Part shown: positions 9,908 through 20,290 of the stretch, one piece after another
Numbering within the stretch: the stretch's first letter is position 1
Layout of the letters: the number at the start of each line of letters is the position of its first letter
Source of the DNA: Welwitschia mirabilis
Lineage: Eukaryota > Gnetophyta > Gnetopsida > Welwitschiales
Length of the DNA stretch: 21,891 bases
NCBI GenBank assembly: GCA_051453625.1
Contig: JBOZIK010000001.1
Span: 64,773,481-64,795,371, forward strand
Reading direction: 5' to 3'
Notes under the pieces: model-generated
The model's input: the letters and a program-made list of their open reading frames with translations, nothing else
Database searches by the model: none
What the model was told of the DNA's origin: nothing
Program-made: the position numbers and the translations under genes

Positions 9908-10640
9908 AGGTATGTCAGTTGATTTTACATTCTCTAGTCCAAATCGTTTAATTAAATCTCTTGAATATTTAGATTAAGATATGAAAATTTCATGTTTTTT
10001 TTATTTGATTTAAAACCAAAAAACATTCTCACTTCATTAAACACACTCATTCCAAAATGTATTGTTATAATGCTAGTGAATTCTTTTGATAAAACTTCAT
10101 TTAAGGCTCTAAAGATTATATCGTCTACATAAATTTGAATAATAATAAAGTCCTTTTTTAGATTCTTGACAAATAAATTTTTATTCATAGTTCCATGAAT
10201 ATAACCATTTTCATTGAGAAATGTAGCTATTTTTTCATACCAAGCTCTTGAAGCTTGTTTTAATTCATATAATACCTTTATAAATCTATACACATAGTTT
10301 GGTTTGTATGGATCTATAAACCCTTCAGGTTGTTTCACATAAACTTCTTCATTAAAAGTTCCATTTAAAAAGGCACTTTTTACATCTGTTTGATAAAATT
10401 TAATGTTCTTAAAAGCTACATAGGATAGAAACATTCTAATAGTATCTAGCCTAGCTACAGAAAAAAAAGTATTACCTACATCAATACCTTTATTTTGGTT
10501 GTAACCTTGTGTCACTAATCTTGTTTTATTCTTAATTACATTACTTTGTTTATCATACTTATTTCTAAAAATCCATTTCATTTCAATAACATTTCAGTCC
10601 TTAGGTCTTTCAACAAGTTTTCACACATCATTTCTTTTAA
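9908..10640 (-). pseudogene. pol: Copia pol: reverse transcriptase
   Basis: RNA-directed DNA polymerase domain of the copia element. The uninterrupted part spans 9952-10581. In order: KWIFRNKYDKQSNVIKNK, RLVTQGYNQNKGID, YQTDVKSAFLNG (first catalytic Asp present), EEVYVKQPEGF, LYELKQASRAWYEK and the catalytic box YVDDII at about 10115-10130, with both Asp residues intact (10120-10125). Upstream, in another frame, MQDELQKFKRND and KLVERPKD match the usual start of this domain, but two conserved positions are stops. Downstream a frameshift leads to SRDLIKRFGLENVKS. The best preserved piece of the element, useful for placing it in a copia lineage. Confidence 0.92.
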
Positions 10641-11990
10641 ATTTTTGGAGCTCATCTTGCATGGTCATCATCCATGAGATTCTGCCTCTTTAAACTTTTA
10701 AACTCAATTTGAGAGACATAACAAATATGAGCATAGAAATTTTTCAGAGAATTTCTTATTTGAATATTTGAACTAACATCTTCAATGATGGATCCTAAAG
10801 GGTGATCTTTTAGCTCTTTAAACTTTTTGAAAGTAACTTCTTTAGTTGACTCTTCTTCCTTTTTGTTTAAAACTTCTTTTACTGTGGGAGTGCTTAAAGT
10901 TAAGTTCTCTTCACCATTTAAAGGAAGAAGTCTTATGCTAAAATCATCTATTTGTACATTCATATATTCTTCCACTATTATACTTCTATTTTTGAATACT
11001 TGATAGGCTCTACTTCTAGTTGAGTACCCCAAAAAAATTGCTTCATTAGCCTTTGATTCAAATTTACTTAAGTGTTTTCTATATTTTAAAATAAAGCACT
11101 TACTTCTAAGACTTTAAAATATGAAATGTTTGGTTTTCTTCCTTTCCAAAGCTTATAGGAATTTTTATCCATTCTTGATCTAATGTAGACTTTATTTATA
11201 ATGTAGCAACCAGTGCTTACTTCTTCATTCTAAAAGGTTTTAGAAATCTCCTTATCATTTAACATTATTCTAGCCATTTCTTAGAGGACTTGATTCTTTC
11301 TTTTAACAATTAAATTTTTTTGAGGAGTCTTTGGGGCTGATAATTAATGTTCTATATCATTTTCTACATAATACTTTTCAAACAAATGGTTTTTGAATTC
11401 TCCTCCATAATCAATTCTTATTTTTTAAATACTATAGCCTTTTTCATTTTGGATTTTGTTGCAAATTTCAACACAACTTTTATACATTATAGCTTTATTT
11501 CTAAGAAAATAAACCCAAGTAGATTTGGAGTAGTTATTAATCATAGCTAAAATATAATGCTTTTCCCTAAATTTTTTGTTTGGGTTAGACCCACTAAGTC
11601 CATGTGAATAAGCTCAAGAGACATTATTATGAAGACTATATTTTTACTTTTATAAGAATTCCTAGCTTGTTTTCCTTTTTAACATGCATTACAAAGCCCA
11701 TTTTTTCTAATGTTAATTCTGGGAATTTATTTTATAATTTCCTTCTTAACAATTATTTTTAGGTGATCGTAATTTACATATCCTAAACATTGATGTCATA
11801 GTTCTTCTTGGTTTACATGATAAAAATAGCATGCAGATAAAGATTAATAAATGCTGTAAACATTATCTATTCTATTTGCCTTAAGAAGTAAATCATTCAT
11901 TTTTTCATGTCTTACTGTGTACTTTTTACTATCAAAAATAACATTATACCCTTTATCACAAATTTGGCTAATACTAAGTAAATTATGCTT
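10641..11990 (-). pseudogene. pol: Copia pol: integrase (pre-integrase region, zinc domain, catalytic core, C-terminal part)
   Basis: Would insert the DNA copy into the host genome. The gag-pre-integrase end is around 11850-11990 (VLYVNGLKHNLLSISQ). The zinc domain follows at about 11664-11805: the first His is present in HQCLGY, but the second is Tyr and the conserved Trp codon is a stop; the two Cys are in CNAC. Catalytic core: first Asp in HMDLVG (11598-11600), second Asp in RIDYGGEF (11410-11412). The third acidic position is Lys in VKRKN (11302-11304), so the DDE triad is lost. The C-terminal part has GYSTRSRAYQVFKNRSIIVEE (10652-11032 open), including the block typical of plant copia. 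Many stops occur between. Confidence 0.88.
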
Positions 11991-12180
11991 AAGGCCATTA
12001 ACATATAGAACTTTATTTATCTTAGGTATGTTACCTCCACTAATGCTTCTTATTCCTTTGATCTTTGTTCTTTTGTTATCATTAAATGTAAATTCCATCA
12101 AAGTCATTCAAATATTTAAATCTTGACTTGTCACCTATCATGTATTGAGAGCAACCACTATCCAAGTACTAGCTAGTTTC
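11844..12180 (-). pseudogene. pol: Copia pol: aspartic protease end and pre-integrase region
   Basis: The protease active site DSG is visible in YLDSGCSQYMIGDKSRF (Asp-Ser-Gly at 12154-12162), a form typical of plant Ty1/copia. It cuts the polyprotein. An open stretch at 11844-12107 follows in another frame (MEFTFNDNKRTKIKGI, then the NLLSISQICDKGYNVIF block). A stop precedes the DSG motif and a frame change follows it. The rest of the pol domains lie downstream in the expected order. Confidence 0.85.
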
Positions 12181-12339
12181 ACTTAATACCTTAAAAGATG
12201 TTTGGATCAAAAGAATTTTCAAATTATCAGCTCTTACTCACTTAGTCCTTTTAGACTATTGTGGTATACATCCCCTTGAAACAAATTTAAAAGGAAAAGT
12301 AGTAATAGAATTTGAAAAAATAATTAACTTTCTAGCATT

Positions 12340-12850
12340 ACAAAATAACTTAGAATGATCTGACTTACCATAAATATGACATGTAATTTTTAAAATAAAA
12401 TTATTTTTTTATGTTACCTAATTTGGCTAATGTTATAATCTTTAAGGGATGAATCCAGTACCTTTCTTATCATGAATTTATTTTCATATCTTAAGCATCT
12501 ATTCCAATTTAGTTAAACTATTTGAAAATTTACTTATAAAATGAGATAATCTCTTTACCTCTTGAGTAAGTTTAGGGTTTTTAGTTTAGACCATTTTCTA
12601 CTTTATCTTCAACTCCTCCTTTTTCTTAGTTAGAACCTTTACTATTTTTTTCAGATCATTGATATGTTTTTTCCAATTTTTCACACTCTTAGTAAAGATC
12701 TTAGCAAGTGTTTTCAATCTTATTTTGATCTTATTTAATAAGATTGAGTTTATTAGGTTTAGATGAGTAAGACATGTTCTTTATGGAAGGAACTATTACC
12801 ATGAAATAAAGTCTTTGCTCTTCATCTGACTCTTGGCTTGAGTTGATATC
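12340..12850 (-). pseudogene. gag: Gag C-terminal extension and second zinc knuckle
   Basis: From about 12890 a TTTWNN...EDD...SSQESDEEQ stretch matches the acidic, Trp-containing extension of Sirevirus gag. It is followed by Lys/Glu-rich sequence (ENCEKLEKTYQ-like pieces, 12560-12720) of coiled-coil composition. A second zinc knuckle is seen at 12340-12381: CHIYGKSDHSKLFC keeps Cys, His and Cys, but the second Cys is Tyr. It lies just ahead of the protease. Frame breaks and stops throughout. The long extension is one of the reasons for calling the element Sirevirus-like. Confidence 0.65.
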
Positions 12851-13845
12851 ATCTTCTTAATCTACATTATTCCATGTAGTAATGAAAGATGATGTATTTA
12901 ATTTCTTTTGATTGATTTTTGGTTTGAACATTTATTTGCAATATTTCCATATCCCTTGTAAGCATAACATTAGATCTTCTTTTCGTTTTCTTGATCTTTT
13001 CTAAATTTTTAATGATCTCTTTTTGATCCTTTACTTGGTTCACCTTATTTTTTTTTTTTTTTTGGTGTAAGAACTTTTTGAATCTCCTTGTCAAAAGAAC
13101 AACTTCATCATTATTAAGGTCTTCATCTGATTTTTTGGATCTATATTCTTCCTACATACTTTTTAAAGCAAGACTTTTCTTTTTATCTTTAGTAAAATTC
13201 AACTCATAGGTTTGAAGATTACCTTGCAGTTCCTCAAGCGCCATTTGATTGATATTCTTACTTTCTTTAATGGCTATGATCTTTAGCTCAAAATGTTTTT
13301 AGAAGAGATCTTAAAACTTTTTGAACTACCTTTTCTTCTTCTATTCTTTTACCTAGACTTGTCATAGAATTTATAATATCTTTTAGTCTAGCAAAGAATT
13401 CTTAAATTATCTCCTCTTAGTCCATGCAAGTATCCTCAAACTTGGAAATGAGCATCTAAAGTTTGACCTACTTAATAGTAGATGTTCCTTCATATGCTAT
13501 TTTAAGAATATCCCAAGCTTTCTTGGCATGTTCACAGTTCACGATCATTTTAAACTTATCTATACATACTGCACAAAAAAATGCATTAAGAACACTAGTG
13601 TCTAAAGTAGCTTTGGATTTATCAATGGGGGTCCATTGATCTCGAGATTTTTCAACCACTATGGTGTTTCCATTGGCATCGATTTTAGATAGTGTGAGCA
13701 TCATGTAACTATTATAGACTACCTTCTCTATTTCTAAACCTATGAATCTAAGAAATATTATCATATGAGCCTTATAGTAGGCATAGTTTGTTCCATCAAA
13801 CACGGGTAATCATCTAGTAGAAAAGCCATCTGAAGATTTACTTAT
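12851..13845 (-). pseudogene. gag: Copia gag, capsid-like part with first zinc knuckle
   Basis: Structural protein that packages element RNA. The start is not preserved; the conserved opening LPVFDGTNYAYYKAHM lies at about 13765-13812. An open stretch runs to 13468 (HAKKAWDILKIAYEGTST is the typical UBN2-type gag core). Then, in other frames, KLQMLISKFED, EEIIQEFFARLKDIINSM, VVQKVLRSLPKSFE and IKESKNINQMALEELQGNLQ continue the same family to about 13200. A Lys-rich linker, whose codons form the T run at 13049-13063, precedes the zinc knuckle CYAYKGYGNIANKC (12938-12979), in which the second Cys is Tyr and the His is Asn. At least three stops or frameshifts. Confidence 0.88.
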
Positions 13846-13896
13846 ATTTAGGGTTCAGAAGTCTAGACCTGTTAGGATATTTCAAAGACTTTACCT

Positions 13897-13911
13897 AGCT
13901 CAGATACCCAA
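13897..13911 (-). other. Primer binding site, initiator Met-tRNA type
   Basis: The minus strand reads TTGGGTATCTGAGCTAGG just inside the 5' LTR. This is the usual plant copia TGGTATCAGAGC, complementary to initiator Met-tRNA, with one inserted G and one A-to-T change, followed by the usual TAGG. First-strand synthesis would start here. Confidence 0.75.
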
Positions 13912-13913
13912 TA

Positions 13914-15189
13914 TAGAATCTAAAACCCTAGAGGGGATGAATAGGATTTAAAAAAAAATAAATAAATAAATTTACAAGCTATCTCCATATGTAATGAATA
14001 CTAAAATATTTATGCAAAGAATAACTAAAAATAATCTAAAAGTAAATACTGAAAGCATAAAATACCAAAAGATATTGACACATAATTTATAGTGGTTTGG
14101 GAAACCCCTATTCCACTCTCAATGTTTAGCTTCTACTAAAGCTTAATCTAGATCTTTGTTAATTTCTTTTCAAGTATTTCAAATTCACCTATAAATAATT
14201 GGAGTTTTTAGAGGCTCAGTCTCAACCTTTAGAGAGAATGCTATTCGATGATAATGATTTGCTATAATGCATAGGTACCACTAGATATAAAGCTCAATAA
14301 TGATATTGCTACACTACATAAGATGATTCTACAATCCATGAATGTACAATGCAAACTAATTAACTAAGTACAAATGATAACAAAAGATATTTACTTATCT
14401 TTGGTCAGATAGAAGACATGCTAATGAGTAGTCCAACACCCATAAAAATATTTTCAATAGTTGTCCAATGGTTCTAATGGCTGATAAGTATATAAGAAAA
14501 TCATTTTAAGGTTTTACAAGTGAAATAGATTCTCCAACATATTAAAATAGGTGCTTAAATGACTATAAAAATCTCATTTTCATCATGGCTAGTCAACCCA
14601 TCGAAATGTCTAGTCGAATCCATCAAGTACCATCACTGAGATTAGTTACTTCCATCTTCTTCTAATCGATTCAGGTTTCTTATAGCTCCATGCCTAGTTA
14701 ACCCCTTAGGATTAGATCAATTACACATCCAGTTAAGTACATTTTAGTTGAGTCGAGTCCATGTCTAGAAAAGTGCAAAATAATATTTATGGTGTAGGTT
14801 CATTTAATCCTACAAAAGTCTAGTTGACTCCTTGATGATAAAGGATGAAAACATTTCACTCCAGATTTGGTCGACCCCCTTGGAATTCATTTAATTCCTT
14901 AATGATTAAATGTAACAAATTTATTGCTTAGGTCTAATCAATCCCTTGTGAATTTAGTTGACCCCTTAGTGATTTATCTTTGATACTTCATGGTATAGGT
15001 TTGGTTAACCCCTTAGAGATTCAGTTAATGCCTTTGAGGATATGAAAGTTATTAAGTTTAGGTAAGATTTGTGATAAAAAATTTTAGCTTTTAACTTGCA
15101 AAAATTAATATTTTCTACAAAGGATATAACACATTTTTCTAAATAGAAAATGTTAGTTTGACATCAACTTGATAAATTTTAACTCAACG
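13914..15189 (-). repeat. 5' LTR of the copia element
   Basis: Partner of 5755-7028 and similar over its full length. It begins (minus strand) at about 15189 next to ATATCT and ends next to the primer binding site. It carries the GTCGAC-like motif cluster (about 14590-15030: TAGTCAACCC, TGGTCGACCCCC, TTAGTTGACCCC, TTTGGTTAACCCC). It would hold the promoter; many TATA-like stretches exist in this AT-rich sequence and I do not choose one. Confidence 0.85.
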
Positions 15190-15195
15190 ATATCT
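15190..15195. repeat. Putative target-site duplication, right copy
   Basis: ATATCT just outside the 5' LTR, equal to 5749-5754. It supports simple insertion of the copia element without later rearrangement of its ends. Confidence 0.5.
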
Positions 15196-16785
15196 CCCTT
15201 TTCTTCATTATTTTTATTAATATCATTGAATATATCTTTCTCTTCTTTATTGTACTTATTATTATTTTATTGAGAATTATTTTCATTTTCTAATTTTGTG
15301 GATTCATCAAAAAGATCATTAAAAAAATCATAAAAACAAATGTACTTATTGTATTCATTATTTTATGGAATATTTTCTCATATTTCTTGAATAGATTCTT
15401 CTTCCTATCTATTAAATAATTTTATTAACTCTAAATTATAATTCTCATTTTTTATTATTGATATGCTGTCATTGACTATTGTTCAAGATTTTTGTCTTGA
15501 TGATACAACTAGACAACTCCCTTTATTATGTAAATTCCTCATTGATTTCTCTTCATTACATAAATTCTCCCTTAATTTCATATTCTAGACTTCTATTAAA
15601 GGTTTAACTTCTTCATTCTTATCAAAGTAAGTAAAAACTAGGGATATGATCTAGTATCTTAATATCATTATCATCATGTTGTTCCTTACCATCCTCATCA
15701 TTTTGTTGCAAGTCTTTATTTTTCAATTTATTAGATTCATTAAAATAAGAAATGTGATTATTATCTTCATGTTTAATTAAGAATTTTCATATTTTTCATG
15801 AATTAATTCTTTAATTTTATTCATATTTAAAATAAAGTGAATAAAGTTATAATCATCATCCTTTGACAAATAATCATCTTCATCTGTAACATTGGATAAT
15901 GAAGTTAAATTATCATTGTTCTCATTTTGTTCATCTTATAATGAGTGGAATGTTGTAAATTAAGCCATACTTTCATTTTCTATGTTAAAGCAAGAATTAT
16001 CATTACTTATTTCTAAGTTTTCATGATTCTCAAGGGTAGATGTAATAAGATAGGTTTTAAGTTATAAAAAATCCTTGAGATAATTGAATTTGTAATAAAT
16101 TTTGTTGAAACATATTAATCAAATTTCTAAGTTCTTATTAGTATTTTCTTATCTCTTTTTCATTTGCTCAATCATTTCTTAAGCATAGTAATTTTTTGTT
16201 TTATAATAACCTATGATAGACGGATCTTCTTCTTCATAATAATTAATGGAAGATGGTTTTTCTTCATAGTAGTTTATAGAAAATGATTGGGATTTACTAA
16301 AATGATTGTAGTATGTTTTCTAAATGAGATGGAATTCCTAAAATGTTTCAAATTATCACTATTATTTTTACATAAAGTTTGAAAAGAAGGATAGAAAAAT
16401 AATATAGTTAAAAAGAAGAAGAATCCTAATTTGAACTCTTAACATTATTTGTTTTGTCCATCTTCTTTCTGTAAGAATTTCTCTAAGTGGTGTCTTATCA
16501 TTTTCATTAGAAATCCTATTGTTTTTCCTCCTTTTAGCTCTCATTTTAGCGAATATTTCTTTAATGGACCTTTTATCATTATTCTTAAAATTAAATGAGA
16601 AGGATGAATCAGAACAATTCTTGATTTTAAGTTCTACATCATTACTAGGAGGTAAGTTAAAAGATTTTTGTTTTTTATGTCTTCTTATAATAATTAACTC
16701 TCCAATGGTAACATTCACATTTGAATTAGATGTTTCTAGCATGATTGCATTAAGTGATGCTACTCACCAATGGAGGAGGGAATAA
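15196..16785 (-). pseudogene. Unidentified decayed reading frame, upstream part (layer-1 element)
   Basis: I do not recognise this protein. The only long open piece is 16368-16742, 124 codons from an ATG (MLETSNSNVNVTIGELIIIR, then a basic KMRAKRRKNN and TPLREILTERR). Further along come short tandem peptide units with a Tyr-Tyr core: INYYEEKPSS, INYYEEEDPS, IGYYKTKN (about 16190-16277). Next is EMIEQMKKR near 16150, then an acidic DEDDYLSKDDDYNFIH stretch near 15840-15890. The plus strand is correspondingly TTC/CAT-rich over the whole segment, which suggests one long acidic polar protein. It continues on the far side of the copia insertion (5748 downward). Stops and frameshifts are many. No catalytic motif was seen. 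Confidence 0.35.
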
Positions 16786-17779
16786 AACAATTTTTCTACT
16801 ATTTTATTATATTTATGACTTGTTTTTGAAAAATTTGGTTCTAATGTAATAAAAATAGAAAACATTTTCTTTAAATCTTACAAATTATGTACCTGGGACA
16901 TGCATATCTAAATTTTATTTATAGTTGAGAAAGCCATTTTTTTATTTTTATTTTTTTAATTAAGCTTTGCTTTCTCAGATGTTTGAGGCTTTCACTAGAT
17001 TTTACCATATTCCTACACGTTCATTAAAATATCTGTCTATTCATTATTTCAATTATCATTTGAACAATATCTTAGATGGTAAAAAAATGGAAATAAAAAA
17101 TAGAGAAAATAGAAAACAAAATTATCCAAACCAGAATAAAAATAAATTATCAGTCACCTTTCTGTGTCATCCAGACAATAGAGGAGATAATCTTAACTTT
17201 ATCACATGGTGAAAAACCAAAAATAAAACTATAGAAAAATCCTAACACTAGACCATCATTCACCTATTCCATCTGGATGAGAGAGAGGTGACTAGTTGAA
17301 AAACATGGAATGCAAAAAAAAAAAGAAAAAAAAGGAAAAACTACAGTATTTACAGTAAAAATATAATACTACTATAAACAAATACCTAAACTAAAATCCA
17401 AAGCACTTATCTGGGTAATGATAGCCTTCCTCGATAATGGTGAAAAATGTTTTGGTATGTATTTATGCAATTATTATGTACTTTATCAAATCTTATTAAT
17501 CACAAATACTTATAGAAACACAACACACTAATATAGATAAGAGTTAATCCAAGTGTCATAATTTATTGAAGGCACTAGGCTCAAAGCTAGAGAATTGATT
17601 TAAGTAATCTATTTTTGTATTTTTCTTTTTATGGTTCAAATAATAAAAATAAAAATAAACACACTAATGCAATGCAAATTAAACTATTCTAAATGTAATA
17701 TCTATCTAACTACCAAATCTCTTGTCATCAAGATTAGCCTTGTATAACCTAGATTAGTCAAGGAAACTATCACTAATCC
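16786..17779. other. Leader region of the layer-1 element, no gene recognised
   Basis: Between the unknown reading frame and the 5' LTR. It has A- and T-runs (about 16940-16960 and 17315-17338) and two degenerate copies of the LTR palindrome (GTCATCCAGACAAT at about 17166 and CCATCTGGATGAG at about 17269). The end of the 5' LTR and the primer binding site must lie here, but I cannot place either; no Met-tRNA-type site was found. Confidence 0.4.
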
Positions 17780-18773
17780 TAACCAACCTAGGCTATTAAG
17801 TGCATTAAATAAAATATGAAAAACATGCAATGATTAAGCTATGAGATATGTAATATAATATAAATCCTAAACTAATAATTTTCACCTTAATAAAGACTGT
17901 CATTGATGACCTATATTAATTATGAAACTATTACAAAATCATAACTAATATAAACCATAAGGGACATGCATATAAATATATATAAAACTAATTAGAGTCA
18001 AACTAACATCCTGTTATAAAGTAGTAGCACCTTAATAAAGGATACATAGTCCAACACCAAGGAAGATGCCTCTCTGCAACTAATGGATAAACATTTTATC
18101 TTTAAATTACTTATAATAAGAATTTTCAATGCCAAAGGAGATGATCAAAGTCAAGTGTAAAGGAGGTATTTATTACAATAATAGACTCTAAAAATAATAA
18201 ATCTAATAGATGCAACCAAAATCCTAATAGCNNNNNNNNNNNNNNNNNNNNNNNNNNNNNNNNNNNNNNNNNNNNNNNNNNNNNNNNNNNNNNNNNNNNN
18301 NNNNNNNNNNNNNNNNNNNNNNNNNNNNNNNCATAATAGGTTCATAATATATTACAAATGTTTAGTGAAGTTTGGTACATTCACTAAAATTAGGTATCTT
18401 CCTAAGGATCATCTAGATGATAGTAGAGATGACAACATATCAAAAGAAGTCTCAAATTAGCTTCCATCTTTAGTCTAGTTAGCATCTTTCTCAGCATACA
18501 TGTGGTGTTGTCCAATGATCATCTGGATAATGGAGTGAACAATAGCTCTTTTGAAGTTCTCTATCAAGTTAAATTGGCCTTGTAGATCATTAATTTCTCC
18601 ATAAAATGTGAAGTATTATAAGTCATCCAAAATTCCTCCAAATGTATTAATGATTGTATATTTTTGTGATTTTCTCCTTGACTCTCAATAATTATTATTT
18701 TTCATTTAAACTTATCTAAATGTCTTAAAAAACTACTCAAAATACCCTATCAAAAACATACAATTTGGTAACA
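17780..18773 (-). repeat. 5' LTR of the layer-1 element
   Basis: Similar to 973-1877 in the same orientation; the start on the minus strand is TGTTACCAAATTG at 18773. Shared blocks include AACATGCAATGATTAA near 17820, TATTTATTACAATAA (TATA-like region, about 18167), GATCATCTAGATGAT (about 18408) and ATTTTCTCCTTGACT (about 18670). The left limit is where similarity to the other copy stops because that copy is cut; the true end is further left, possibly near 17500. A 100 N gap lies inside. It abuts gypsy integrase sequence. Confidence 0.7.
18232..18331. other. Assembly gap, 100 N
   Basis: Exactly 100 N inside the 5' LTR of the layer-1 element. No flank duplication was seen here. Confidence 0.99.
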
Positions 18774-18775
18774 CA

Positions 18776-18910
18776 ATAGTGGTAATTTTTGATAAATCCA
18801 GGGTACCCTACATAAGCAACTTCATGTAGTTGAAACATTAACTTCCCTCTTCATGGACCTTTTGGGATGTAAAGATGTTGTTCTTTCAATAATATATCCA
18901 TTTCATAAGA
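18776..18910 (-). pseudogene. pol: Ty3/gypsy pol: start of integrase, cut by the layer-1 insertion
   Basis: The minus strand gives LLKEQHLYIPKG followed by FQLHEVAYVGYPGFIKNYH, the N-terminal zinc region of gypsy integrase. The first His is present; the second is Tyr (GYPG). The two Cys and the whole catalytic core should follow but the reading stops at the LTR edge at 18773. The remainder, including any chromodomain, is therefore not in this window; it would lie beyond the left end if the layer-1 element is a simple insertion. Confidence 0.75.
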
Positions 18911-19019
18911 GCATGTAGGTATATATGTCTCCCTGTTGGATTAGTTGGTTTATATCTCCAAATTACAAATCACTGAATATGGATATCTTAAGGAAAAGTA
19001 ACAAATCTGATATAATAGT

Positions 19020-20290
19020 GATGGCTAGCATGCTCACATTCTACTCAGAGCATCTGTAACTTTGTTCTTCTTTTCTAAGATGTAATATAGTTTGAAGTTA
19101 TATTTCATAAGTAATTAATTCCATCTTATTTGTTGCATATTTAAGAGATGTTATTTTTAGAAATATTCCAAGTTTTTGTGATCTATTTTGAGCAAAATTA
19201 TCCTTGCAATAGGTAACATTCCAAATATTTAGTGCATGTACTAGGGCTAGTAGTTTGAGGTTATGGATGGAATAGTTCTTCTCATGTTGATTTAGTTTAT
19301 GTGATTCATAGGTAACCACTTGATCATCTTGGCTTAGTACAGCTTCTAGACCTTGATTAAAAGCATTGGTGATAAATGTAAATGGTTTGTTCATGTTTAT
19401 AATTTTAAGAATAAGTGTAGTTATAAGCAATAGCTTCAAACTAAGAAATACCTCTTTAAATTTATCATCAAAGTTAAATATATATGTTGATTTGGTTAAA
19501 TCTATCAATTGTACTACAAGTTGAGAGAATTTGAGATGAATTTTTTATAGAAGCTAGCTAATCCTAAGAAGCTTGGAACTTGTGTGGCATCCTTTAGGTT
19601 TATCCATTAACTCATAGCTTGTACTTTAGTTGGATTAGTTACAATTTCTTTAATAGAAATTACATGTCCTAAGTAGCTAATTTTTATCTAAAAAAAGTTA
19701 CATTTTCTCAATTTATCTTCATAGTCATGCCTGGTCATGATCTATAAAACTTGCTTTAAGTGTAAAATGATCATCTTGGATTTTGGAGTACACCAGAATA
19801 TCACCTAAAAACACACCTATAAACTTATCTAAGTAATATTGAAAAATATCGTTCATTAAACTCATAAAAGTAGTAGGAGCATTTTTGAATCTGAAGGGCA
19901 TCACTACAAATACATAGTATCCATATCTTGTTCTAAAGGTAGTTTTATAGATATCTTCTTATTTGATTTAGATTTAATGATATCTTAACTTTAAGTTAAT
20001 ATTTGAGAAGAATTTAATTCCTTAAACTTAATCTAATAGGTTATTAATTCTTGACAAATAATTCTTATTCTTGATGGTTATCTTATTTAGTTGTCTAGAG
20101 TTAACGTAAAGCCATAAGGTATCATCCCTTTTCTTCATGAAAAGTACTAGAAATTTTTAAGGTAATACATTGGGATAGATCTTTTCTTCTAAGATTAGTT
20201 GTTTGATTTATAGTTTCAATTCCTTAGTTTTATTATTAAAAATTAATAGGGTGCTCATGCTATTGATTATACTTCAGGGATTAGATTGAT
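19020..20290 (-). pseudogene. pol: Ty3/gypsy pol: reverse transcriptase and RNase H
   Basis: Reverse transcriptase: FKSLSPKRKI and EINLIPEV near 20260-20320 (the lead-in), then FMKKRDDTLWLYVNSRQLNK and ITIKNKNYLSRINNLLD at about 20030-20145, [18 protein letters not shown] at about 19850-19905, and the catalytic box as [10 protein letters not shown] (19780-19815). The first Asp of the usual DD pair is Gly there (Gly-Asp codons at 19800-19805). RNase H: open at 19098-19508, with PFTFITNAFNQGLEAVLSQ, where the catalytic Asp of the TDA motif is Asn, then YESHKLNQHEKNYSIHNLKL and LVHALNIW. The linker KKNKVTDALSR at 19040-19078 leads to integrase. Motif forms are those of plant chromoviruses. Multiple stops and frameshifts. 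Confidence 0.9.

Larger units (their letters stand above)
5755..15189 (-). mobile_element. Sirevirus-like Ty1/copia retrotransposon, complete in layout but defective
   Basis: About 9.4 kb on the minus strand: 5' LTR (13914-15189), primer binding site, gag, protease, integrase, reverse transcriptase, RNase H, an extra downstream gene, polypurine tracts, 3' LTR (5755-7028). The order PR-IN-RT-RH is that of Ty1/copia. Long LTRs, a gag with a long acidic C-terminal extension, the AAAGGGGAAG tract after GTCA, and an envelope-like gene after pol are all Sirevirus traits. The two LTRs differ at many positions and every gene is broken, so the insertion is old. It sits inside the reading frame of the layer-1 element. 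Confidence 0.85.
973..18773 (-). mobile_element. Layer-1 LTR retrotransposon, apparently without pol, interrupted by the copia element
   Basis: Two directly repeated, similarly oriented LTRs (973-1877 and about 17780-18773) bracket this region. A polypurine tract touches the inner edge of the left copy, which makes that copy the 3' LTR of a minus-strand element. The right copy abuts gypsy integrase sequence directly, as the outer edge of a 5' LTR should. Removing the nested copia element leaves about 6 kb of interior. No integrase, reverse transcriptase or RNase H signature was seen there, only a decayed acidic reading frame. It therefore looks like a non-autonomous element. Pairing of the two LTRs is an inference from orientation and the polypurine tract; two independent insertions are the alternative. 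Confidence 0.6.

Noticed and set aside
13049-13063. Run of 15 T as a terminator or microsatellite of interest
   Set aside because: On the minus strand it is the Lys codon run of the gag linker, with ordinary slippage.
16519-17212. Plus-strand open frames of 81-88 codons
   Set aside because: They are antisense to the minus-strand acidic frame or lie in AT-rich leader sequence; the hydrophobic composition comes from T-rich DNA.
18151-18345. 64-codon minus-strand frame
   Set aside because: Mostly translated N bases inside an LTR.
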